From contig CACZQD010000113.1 in the NCBI GenBank assembly GCA_902783215.1, positions 1 through 6,653 on the forward strand: a stretch of 6,653 nt of DNA, written 5' to 3'. The notes beneath the pieces are model-generated. The model saw nothing but the letters and a program-made list of their open reading frames with translations. It made no database searches and was not told the origin of the DNA. Shown in pieces: positions 1 to 5,784 of the stretch. The stretch comes from an uncultured Erysipelotrichaceae bacterium. GTDB taxonomy: Bacteria; Bacillota_I; Bacilli_A; RF39; UBA660. Positions within the stretch are counted from its first letter, which is position 1. Every line of letters begins with the position of its first letter. A program made the translations under genes and the position numbers.

Positions 1-11
1 GAGGAATCAAA

Positions 12-413
12 ATGGGTTTTATCAAAAACTTAATGAAAAGTGATGATGAATCAGACGTAGCAGAAAATGAATACTATGATTTAAATACAGAAGAAGCATA
101 TGAAGCAGAGGGTGGAGCTAAAATGATTTTATTAGAGCCACGTGCATACTCTGAATCTCAACAAATTGCTGATCATTTAAAAAAGAGAAATACAGTAGTT
201 GTTAATTTAAAAAGAGTAACTAGTGATCAAGCTAAAAGAATTGTAGATTTTTTGAGTGGAACAATATATGCTATTGGAGGCAATTTACAAAAAATTGGTG
301 GTGGAATATTTTTATGTACACCAAATAATATAAATGTACAAGGAAAAATTACTGAGGAAACTAGTGGTAAGGATATTCACGATAATGATGATATAAATAT
401 TGAAGAATGGTAA
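12..413 (+). CDS. sepF: Cell division protein SepF
   Basis: SepF is a cytoplasmic membrane-anchored protein that bundles FtsZ filaments and tethers the Z-ring in Gram-positive bacteria. The 133-residue product has the family layout. It begins with a short amphipathic N-terminal helix (MGFIKNLMK, the membrane anchor in known SepF), followed by an acidic linker (about residues 11-35). The globular SepF domain (about 38-110) includes MILLEPRAYSESQQIADHL, the VVVNLKRV strand and the glycine-rich IGGGIFLCTP segment (95-104), which in the family forms the dimer and FtsZ-binding core. An acidic tail closes the protein. B. subtilis SepF is about 150 residues, so this is a normal to slightly short version. 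The start is set by GAGG at positions 1-4, seven bases before the ATG. In B. subtilis the upstream neighbour would be ylmE, with ylmG and ylmH downstream; here divIVA follows directly. Identity is secure from sequence and context. Confidence 0.95.
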   Translation: MGFIKNLMKSDDESDVAENEYYDLNTEEAYEAEGGAKMILLEPRAYSESQQIADHLKKRNTVVVNLKRVTSDQAKRIVDFLSGTIYAIGGNLQKIGGGIFLCTPNNINVQGKITEETSGKDIHDNDDINIEEW

Positions 414-420
414 AAAAATG

Positions 421-449
421 TTGAAATTTTTTTAGAAGTGTGTTATTAT
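421..449 (+). promoter_or_regulatory. Sigma-A-type promoter of divIVA
   Basis: Seen directly: TTGAAA at 421-426 (5 of 6 to the -35 consensus), a 17-base spacer, and TATTAT at 444-449 (5 of 6 to the -10 consensus), preceded by TG at 441-442, which makes an extended -10. Transcription would begin near 456, leaving a leader of about 20 bases that contains the GAGGAG ribosome binding site of divIVA. An imperfect dyad, GTGTGT (438-443) and ACGCAC (452-457), spans the -10. It could be an operator but may be chance. The promoter lies just after the sepF stop, so divIVA can be expressed apart from sepF. Confidence 0.7.
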
Positions 450-475
450 ATACGCACTCCGTGAGGAGAATGACT

Positions 476-952
476 ATGGAGAGATTTAGTAGAGTACTTA
501 GAGGGTATGATCCAGAAGAAGTTAATAAATTTTTAGATCAAGTAATTGGGCATGTTGAAAAGATGATTGCTAGTATGAAAGAAAAGGATAAACTTATTGT
601 TTCTTTACAAGAGCAAAATAAGCAAATGGAAACAATACTTAAGAAAACTGCTGGTGATCGTAATAAAATTAATCAATATGAGAGAATGGAAAAGTCATTA
701 AATAATGCAATAGCAATGGCTCAAAAGACTTCGGATCAGATAAAAGTTAATGCACATCGTGAAAGTCAAATAATTATAGATAATGCTAAGAAAAATGCTA
801 GTCGAATAGTCAATGAAGCTTTAATGAAAGCAGAAAAAAGTGAATTAGAAGCTCAACGTTTAAGAAGAGATTTAAATATCTTTAAACGTAAAATGCGTGA
901 TTTATTAGAAACGCAACTTGAGTTAGTTGATGATATGAGTATTGATAATTAA
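476..952 (+). CDS. divIVA: DivIVA-family cell division/polarity protein
   Basis: DivIVA is a coiled-coil scaffold that recognises curved membrane at septa and poles and recruits division, sporulation or wall-growth proteins. The 158-residue product has the signature RVLRGYDPEEVNKFLDQVI at residues 6-24, a first coiled coil (about 25-75), the conserved middle MEKSLNNAIAMAQKTSDQIK (71-90) and a long C-terminal coiled coil (about 91-152). B. subtilis DivIVA is about 164 residues. I chose ATG 476 because GAGGAG at 463-468 lies seven bases before it. ATG 470 is too close, and the in-frame GTG at 440 lies inside the promoter. With this start only eight residues precede RGYD, so the N-terminal segment that normally forms part of the membrane-binding intertwined loop is shortened, and the loop phenylalanine before the arginine is leucine. 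GpsB is a related paralogue, but the length and the position before ileS favour DivIVA. Confidence 0.9.
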   Translation: MERFSRVLRGYDPEEVNKFLDQVIGHVEKMIASMKEKDKLIVSLQEQNKQMETILKKTAGDRNKINQYERMEKSLNNAIAMAQKTSDQIKVNAHRESQIIIDNAKKNASRIVNEALMKAEKSELEAQRLRRDLNIFKRKMRDLLETQLELVDDMSIDN

Positions 953-1131
953 CAAATGATGAAGACGGTATATTTGGAAATTTAAAGAGAGTTAATGGTT
1001 GGTGCAAATTAACAATGGAATAATATATGGATCACTTCTGATGTTAAAACGGTAATGCGTTATAGTTTTGAGTGTATAAGTCTTTATAAAGTAAGGTGGT
1101 ACCGCGCTGTTGCGTCCTTACATTATAAAGA
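949..1131 (+). promoter_or_regulatory. T-box leader (tRNA-Ile sensing) of exchanger-ileS operon
   Basis: T-box leaders bind a specific uncharged tRNA and switch on downstream genes. Elements seen in order: a basal Stem I helix (GAAG 961-964 with CTTC 1035-1038, possibly extended by TTAAC 949-953 with GTTAA 1043-1047, which would include the divIVA stop); GGTA (967-970) as the specifier-loop S-turn strand; AGAGAG (986-991); a distal hairpin GTTAAT/ATTAAC (991-996/1008-1013) enclosing GGTGCAA (1001-1007), matching GGUGNRA; the specifier ATC (1031-1033) followed by A; a Stem III hairpin AAAAC/GTTTT (1046-1050/1065-1069); and the T-box motif AAGGTGGTACCGCG (1093-1106). The bulge TGGT (1097-1100) complements an ACCA acceptor end, as expected for tRNA-Ile. 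ATC and the downstream ileS agree on isoleucine. I see no convincing dedicated promoter: GATAAT at 944-949 has only a poorly spaced TTGAGT at 918-923. The leader may therefore be read from the divIVA promoter. Confidence 0.93.
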
Positions 1132-1142
1132 TTTTTATTTTT
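1081..1142 (+). terminator. T-box antiterminator hairpin extended into a U-tract
   Basis: The canonical antiterminator is visible: GTAAGG (1091-1096) pairs with CCTTAC (1116-1121), the bulge is TGGTACC (1097-1103), and a short helix GCG/CGT closes the loop CTGTTG. Unusually, the stem continues downward. TCTTTATAA (1081-1089) pairs with TTATAAAGA (1123-1131) across one A-A mismatch, giving 15 pairs out of 16 positions. It is followed at once by TTTTTATTTTT (1132-1142). The whole thing therefore has the shape of an intrinsic terminator with the T-box bulge inside it. The usual separate terminator, a second AAGGACG-like arm before the U-run, is absent. TCCTT (1115-1119) could instead pair with AAGGA (1144-1148) in the ribosome binding site. 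Whether this element acts on transcription, translation or both is inference. Confidence 0.6.
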
Positions 1143-1154
1143 AAAGGAGGAAAT

Positions 1155-2132
1155 ATGTTTTTATCAATTATTGGTTTAGTAGTTGGATTTATTGTTTTAA
1201 TTAAAGGTGCAGATATATTTGTTGATGGATCATCTTCCATTGCTAATAATTTTAAAGTATCTAAATTGTTAGTTGGTTTAACGATCGTTGCCTTTGGAAC
1301 TAGTGCTCCAGAATTAGCTGTAAGTATTCAGTCGCATTTGAAAGGCGCTGGCGATATTTTAGTTGGTAATGTTATTGGTAGTAATATTTTAAATATTTTA
1401 CTTATACTTGGATTCTGCGCTTGTATAAAACCAATTGATATTAAAAGTGCAACTGTAAAAAAAGAATTACCTATTCTTATGATGGTAACCACACTTTTAT
1501 CAGTGCTTCTTTTAGATAAAGTATTTGAAAATGGTAATACTAACATATTAAGTCGTTCTGATGGAATAATTATAATTTTATTTTTCTTGGTATTCATTTA
1601 CTATTTAATATCTATTATTCGGCATAAAAAAACTGATGAAGTAGAAAAAGCTAAGTATTCTATAACAAAGTCCATAATTTTTACCATTTTAGGTATTGGA
1701 TTAATAATACTAGGTAGTGATTGTGTTGTAAAAGCTGCAACTAATATTGCTAAATTAATGGGAGTTAGTGAACGCTTAATTGCACTAACAATTGTCGCGT
1801 TTGGTACATCTTTACCTGAATTAGTTACATCCATTGTTTCAATATTTAAAGGTGAACAAGATATCTTAGTTGGTAATATCGTTGGAAGTAACATTTTTAA
1901 TATATGTTTAGTATTAGGAATACCTATAGTTACTTTAGGAAGTGTTAGTGTAAATGGTTTTAGTTATTTAGATTTAGTTATATTTTTAATATCTGCTATG
2001 ATGCTCTTTATATTTTCAATTTATCATAGAAAAGCACATAGTTCATATAAAATAAATAGATTTGCAGGAATTATTATGCTTATAACATTTGTAATTTATT
2101 ATTCATTTATTATTGTAGAAGGAGTGATGTAA
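1155..2132 (+). CDS. CaCA-family Na+/Ca2+ (cation) exchanger, YrbG-like
   Basis: This is an inner-membrane antiporter of the Ca2+:cation antiporter superfamily, which typically exports Ca2+ (or a similar cation) against Na+ or H+. The 325-residue product equals the length I recall for E. coli YrbG. It shows the two inverted alpha repeats of the family: GLTIVAFGTSAPELAVS (41-57) with DILVGNVIGSNILNI (67-81), and ALTIVAFGTSLPELVTS (210-226) with DILVGNIVGSNIFNI (236-250). The ion-binding acidic residues are E53 and E222, and asparagines of the GN..GSN motifs are present in both halves. About ten hydrophobic membrane segments are apparent, with a charged cytoplasmic loop near 156-170. The start is ATG 1155, preceded by AAAGGAGG at 1143-1150; an in-frame TTG at 1110 lies inside the T-box and is not credible. 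The gene ends one base before ileS, and its 3' end carries the ileS ribosome binding site, so the two are probably co-transcribed under the T-box. Ion specificity cannot be read from sequence. Confidence 0.9.
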   Translation: MFLSIIGLVVGFIVLIKGADIFVDGSSSIANNFKVSKLLVGLTIVAFGTSAPELAVSIQSHLKGAGDILVGNVIGSNILNILLILGFCACIKPIDIKSATVKKELPILMMVTTLLSVLLLDKVFENGNTNILSRSDGIIIILFFLVFIYYLISIIRHKKTDEVEKAKYSITKSIIFTILGIGLIILGSDCVVKAATNIAKLMGVSERLIALTIVAFGTSLPELVTSIVSIFKGEQDILVGNIVGSNIFNICLVLGIPIVTLGSVSVNGFSYLDLVIFLISAMMLFIFSIYHRKAHSSYKINRFAGIIMLITFVIYYSFIIVEGVM

Positions 2133-2133
2133 A

Positions 2134-5100
2134 ATGAAATTTAAAGAATTAGAAAAAAAAGAAGTAAGTAAAGTTGAAAAAGAAATATTAGATAATTGGA
2201 AAGATATTGATATTTTAAATAAAACAATTGAAAATAGAAAAGATAATGAAAATTTTGTGTTTTACGATGGTCCAATATATGCAAATGCTAAACCGGGTAT
2301 TCATCACGTATTTGCTAAAACGATTAAAGATAGTTTTTGTAAATATAAAACAATGCAAGGTTATCGTGTTTTAAGAAAAATTGGATTAGATACCCATGGG
2401 CTTCCAATTGAAGTTAATGTTGAGAAAAAGCTTGGTTTTAAAACGAAGTCAGATATTGAAAAATTTGGGATTGAAAATTTTTGTAAAGAATGTAATAAGG
2501 CTACTGCAACTAATATTGACGAAGTAAAAAAAGTAACTGATTTAATGGGCCAATTCATCGATTCTGATAATCCTTATATTACTTGTACCAATGATTATAT
2601 AGAATCTGAATGGTGGATTATCAAAGAAATGGATAAAAAAGGATTACTTTATCATGGAAATAAAGTATTGTGGTATTGTCCAAGATGTGGTACAGAACTT
2701 TCATCAAATGAAGTATCACAGGGATATGAAGAAACTTCAGTTAATTCTCTTATTCTACCATTTAAGAAGAAAGATAGTGATGAATACTTTCTTGTATGGA
2801 CAACTACTCCTTGGACATTAATGGCTAATGTAGCATTGTGTGTGAATCCGGATTTAACATACTTAAAAGTAGAATCTAAAGGATATAAATTTATTTTATG
2901 CGAATCATTAGCTAATAAAGTTTTAGGTGATGAATATGAAGTATTAGATAAATGTCAAGGAACTGATTTAGTTGGATTAAAGTATGAACAATTAATGCCT
3001 TTTGTTAATGTTGAAGGACGTTGTTTTGAAGTGCTTGCTGATCATTATGTTACTGATAGTGACGGAACTGGTATTGTTCATATTGCTCCTGCTTACGGTG
3101 AAGATGATAATAGAGTGTGCCGTGAAAATAATTTTGGGTTTACAAATCCAGTAGGTCCAGATGGTTGTTATATTGAAGGCCCTTGGAAAGGTAGACTGGT
3201 TACTGATAAGGAATTAGAATTAGATATTATTAAATATTTTAAAGAAAACGATAAAATATTTAAAAAGTTGAAAATTAAACATGATTACCCACATTGTTGG
3301 AGATGTCATAGTCCTTTAATTCAATTTCCAAAACCAGCTTGGTATGTTAAAAACACAGCTTTAAAAGATGAAATTATTAAACAAAATAACACAATAAATT
3401 GGTATCCTGATTATGTTGGTACAAAAAGATTCTCTAATTGGTTAGATAATATGGTTGATTGGGGAATATCTAGAAATCGTTACTGGGGTTGTCCAATGCC
3501 TATTTGGGAATGCGAATGTGGTCATCGTGAAGTAATTGGTTCAAGAAAAGAATTACAGGAAAAAATAATTGAGGATATAGATGTTGAATCTATTGAACTA
3601 CATCGTCCTTATGTAGATGATATTCATATTAAGTGTTCAAAATGTGAGAAAAAGATGACTAGGGTAAAAGATGTTATGGATGTGTGGTTTGATTCTGGTG
3701 CAATGCCATATGCCCAATTTCATTATCCTTTTGAAAATAAGGAGTTATTTGAAAATCAATTTCCAGCTGATTTTATCGCTGAAGGAGTTGATCAAACTAG
3801 AGGATGGTTTTATGTATTACTAGTTATATCAACCATCATTTCTGGTAAATCAAGTTTTAAAAATGTAGTTGTAAATGATATGATGTTAGATGCTCATGGT
3901 AAAAAGATGTCTAAGTCTACAGGTAATATTATTGATCCAGTTGAAATAATGGAAAAATATGGTGCGGATCCAGTTAGATGGTATATGTTATATACATCTC
4001 CAGTATGGACACCACTTCGTTTTGATGAAAAAGGTGTAAAAGAAGTAAATTCAAAATTCTTTAGTACTTTAAGAAATACATATAACTTCTTTGCTATTTA
4101 TGCAAATGCGGATAATGTTGATCCTAGAGAGTTTAATGTTGAATATAAAGATAGACCTGAAATAGATAAATGGTTACTTTCTAAATATCATAAACTAGTT
4201 AAAAATGTTACTAATTATATGAATAACTATGATTTAACAAATACAGTTAGAGATATTCAATACTTTGTTAATGAAGATTTATCTAATTGGTATATAAGAA
4301 GAAATAGAAGAAGATTTTGGAGTAGTGAATTAGATTTAGAAAAAAAAGCAGTATACAATACAACTTATGAAGTATTATTAGGAATAGTAAAATTAATCGC
4401 TCCAATTGTACCATATGTATCAGAAGAAATATATACTAAATTAACTGATGAAGAGAGTGTTCATTTAACTGATTATCCAGTATATGATGAAAAAATGATT
4501 AATGAATCAATTGAAAAGAGAATGGACTTAGTAAGAGATTTAATTAGTCTAGGTCGTAATATTCGTGAAGAAGTAAAAATCAAGGTTCGTCAACCAATTA
4601 GTGAAGCATTAATAGATGGTAAAAATGAATCATTAATCAGCGATTTAGTACCATTAATTGAAGAAGAATTAAATGTTAAAAAAGTAACATTTACAACTAA
4701 TTTAAGTGAATATATGAACTTTACAGTAAAACCTAATTTTAAAGAAGTAGGTAAAGTATTTGGACCTAAAATTAAAGAATACTCAGAAAAATTATTAAAC
4801 CTTACAGATGAAGATGTAAATAAATTACAAAATAATGAAACTATTTCAATGAATATTGGTGGTGAAGATTACGAAATAAATTCTAATATGGTTGATATTA
4901 GAACATCATCTAAAGAAGGATTTAATGTTGCAATGGAAAATAATAACTTTGTAATTATTGATACTCGTTTAACAGAAGATTTAATTTTAGAAGGATTAGC
5001 ACGTGAATTTGTATCTAAAATTCAAAATATTCGTAAAGAAAAAGATTTTGAAATAACAGATAGAATTAATATTAAATATAGTGGTGATAGTGATATAGAT

Positions 5101-5238
5101 AAATGTGTTGATAAATTCTTAGAATTTATTAAAAATGAAACTTTAGCGCTTACTATTGATTCATCTGATAGTTTAAGTGATAAGATTGATTTAAATGGTC
5201 ATGATGTATTAGTTAATGTTGAAAAGATTGAAAAATAA
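2134..5238 (+). CDS. ileS: Isoleucyl-tRNA synthetase, type 2 (IleRS2)
   Basis: This class I synthetase charges tRNA-Ile with isoleucine in the cytoplasm and edits misactivated valine. At 1034 residues it matches the longer, eukaryote-like IleRS2 rather than the roughly 920-residue IleRS1. The catalytic start is YDGPIYANAKPGIHH (44-58), where the HxGH signature is replaced by GIHH (55-58). KMSKS is intact at 591-595. The CP1 editing domain has WTTTPWT (222-228) and DGTGIVHIAPAYGEDD (310-325). Cysteine pairs C182/C185, C388/C391, C460/C462 and C501/C504 suggest zinc sites. WGISRNRYWG and DVWFDSG precede KMSKS. The anticodon-binding helical domain follows (about 680-830), then an IleRS2-type C-terminal region ending at 1034, without the C-terminal zinc finger of IleRS1. 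The ribosome binding site AGAAGGAG (2117-2124) lies inside the exchanger gene. ATT is the preferred isoleucine codon. IleRS2 enzymes are naturally mupirocin-insensitive; see the finding on GIHH. Confidence 0.96.
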   Translation: MKFKELEKKEVSKVEKEILDNWKDIDILNKTIENRKDNENFVFYDGPIYANAKPGIHHVFAKTIKDSFCKYKTMQGYRVLRKIGLDTHGLPIEVNVEKKLGFKTKSDIEKFGIENFCKECNKATATNIDEVKKVTDLMGQFIDSDNPYITCTNDYIESEWWIIKEMDKKGLLYHGNKVLWYCPRCGTELSSNEVSQGYEETSVNSLILPFKKKDSDEYFLVWTTTPWTLMANVALCVNPDLTYLKVESKGYKFILCESLANKVLGDEYEVLDKCQGTDLVGLKYEQLMPFVNVEGRCFEVLADHYVTDSDGTGIVHIAPAYGEDDNRVCRENNFGFTNPVGPDGCYIEGPWKGRLVTDKELELDIIKYFKENDKIFKKLKIKHDYPHCWRCHSPLIQFPKPAWYVKNTALKDEIIKQNNTINWYPDYVGTKRFSNWLDNMVDWGISRNRYWGCPMPIWECECGHREVIGSRKELQEKIIEDIDVESIELHRPYVDDIHIKCSKCEKKMTRVKDVMDVWFDSGAMPYAQFHYPFENKELFENQFPADFIAEGVDQTRGWFYVLLVISTIISGKSSFKNVVVNDMMLDAHGKKMSKSTGNIIDPVEIMEKYGADPVRWYMLYTSPVWTPLRFDEKGVKEVNSKFFSTLRNTYNFFAIYANADNVDPREFNVEYKDRPEIDKWLLSKYHKLVKNVTNYMNNYDLTNTVRDIQYFVNEDLSNWYIRRNRRRFWSSELDLEKKAVYNTTYEVLLGIVKLIAPIVPYVSEEIYTKLTDEESVHLTDYPVYDEKMINESIEKRMDLVRDLISLGRNIREEVKIKVRQPISEALIDGKNESLISDLVPLIEEELNVKKVTFTTNLSEYMNFTVKPNFKEVGKVFGPKIKEYSEKLLNLTDEDVNKLQNNETISMNIGGEDYEINSNMVDIRTSSKEGFNVAMENNNFVIIDTRLTEDLILEGLAREFVSKIQNIRKEKDFEITDRINIKYSGDSDIDKCVDKFLEFIKNETLALTIDSSDSLSDKIDLNGHDVLVNVEKIEK

Positions 5239-5251
5239 TTCAATCTTTTTT
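5222..5251 (+). terminator. Intrinsic terminator overlapping the ileS stop
   Basis: AAAAGATTGAA (5222-5232) pairs with TTCAATCTTTT (5239-5249) as a perfect 11-bp stem. The 6-base loop AAATAA contains the ileS stop codon (5236-5238), and a run of six T (5246-5251) follows. The stem is AT-rich, so strength is uncertain, but the shape is a standard rho-independent terminator ending the exchanger-ileS operon. Confidence 0.8.
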
Positions 5252-5280
5252 GATTAATTAAAATAGAATTAATACATAAT
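5250..5280 (+). promoter_or_regulatory. Possible promoter of the HD-domain gene
   Basis: TTGATT (5250-5255) and CATAAT (5275-5280) resemble -35 and -10 boxes, with a 19-base spacer that is longer than ideal. Transcription would start close to 5287, the ATG of the next gene, which would make the mRNA leaderless. The region is so AT-rich that chance matches are common, so confidence is low. It is supported mainly by the terminator immediately upstream, which implies that a new promoter is needed. Confidence 0.35.
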
Positions 5281-5286
5281 AGTAAT

Positions 5287-5766
5287 ATGAAAAAATTTAA
5301 TCAATTAAGTAAAAATATTATTAGTAAACAAGTATTTAAAGACTTAAAAAAATATCCTTCTCATGGTAATACCACATTGTATACACATTCAATTAATGTA
5401 GCTTTATTAAGTTATAAATTTGTTCAAAAACATCATATTAAATGTGATGAGAAACAACTTATAAAAGGTGCTTTGTTGCACGATTTATACCTTTATAATT
5501 GGAAAGAAAAGAAGGTAAAATTTCATTTATTTAAACATCCTAAAATATCATTAGAAACAACAAAACAATATTATCGATTAACTAAAAAAGAAGAAAACAT
5601 TATTCTAACTCATATGTTTCCTATAACTATATGGACTATCCCTAAATGTAAAGAAGCATGGATAGTATGTTTATTTGATAAAATAGAAGCTATAAAAGAA
5701 TTGATTAAAACTAAATCACTAAAAGGATTTATAATATTTTTCTTGTATATTATAAGTAGAGGATAA
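5287..5766 (+). CDS. Small HD-domain protein, probable metal-dependent phosphohydrolase
   Basis: HD-domain proteins use a histidine/aspartate metal site to hydrolyse phosphate esters, often of nucleotides; the substrate here is unknown. The 159-residue product shows the expected ligands in order: H34 (within HGNTTLYTHSINVA), H65-D66 (GALLHDLYLYNW), and D131 (WIVCLFDKIEA). H26, H84 (KHP) and H109 (THMFP) are extra histidines that I recall as conserved in a family of short uncharacterised HD proteins in gut Firmicutes. The C-terminal end, around 147-156, is hydrophobic but short. No ribosome binding site is visible before ATG 5287, unlike every other gene here. Upstream is the ileS terminator; downstream, 18 bases away, is the YhcG-type nuclease gene, with which it may be co-transcribed. 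It lacks the features of YqeK or of long HD-GYP proteins. The fold is fairly sure, the function not assigned. Confidence 0.8.
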   Translation: MKKFNQLSKNIISKQVFKDLKKYPSHGNTTLYTHSINVALLSYKFVQKHHIKCDEKQLIKGALLHDLYLYNWKEKKVKFHLFKHPKISLETTKQYYRLTKKEENIILTHMFPITIWTIPKCKEAWIVCLFDKIEAIKELIKTKSLKGFIIFFLYIISRG

Positions 5767-5784
5767 AATATACAAGGAGGTATT

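Noticed and set aside
411..434. AT-only inverted repeat after sepF (TAAAAAAAT / ATTTTTTTA) with a T-run, as a terminator
   Set aside because: All nine pairs are A-T, so the RNA hairpin would be weak, and its loop and 3' arm coincide with the -35 region of a good promoter. It is more likely a by-product of A/T runs.
440..475. N-terminal extension of DivIVA from GTG 440
   Set aside because: It has no ribosome binding site, overlaps the -10 box of the promoter, and GAGGAG at 463-468 is ideally placed for ATG 476.
918..949. Dedicated promoter for the T-box operon (TTGAGT 918-923, GATAAT 944-949)
   Set aside because: The -10-like box is good, but the 20-base spacer is too long and no better -35 is present. 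It is not strong enough to annotate.
1110..1154. Exchanger start at TTG 1110
   Set aside because: It lies in the T-box loop, would encode the antiterminator 3' strand, and ATG 1155 has a strong ribosome binding site and a normal family N-terminus.
1328..1894. Two open frames on the minus strand within the exchanger gene (1328-1597 and 1601-1894)
   Set aside because: They are antisense shadows of a well-supported membrane protein gene, with no ribosome binding site and no recognisable family.
1348..1900. Similar DNA segments around 1350-1395 and 1855-1900 as a mobile or recombination repeat
   Set aside because: They encode the two alpha repeats of the CaCA exchanger fold and reflect ancient internal duplication of the protein.
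2361..2558. Minus-strand open frame of 65 codons inside ileS
   Set aside because: It lies wholly within the conserved catalytic region of ileS and has no independent support.
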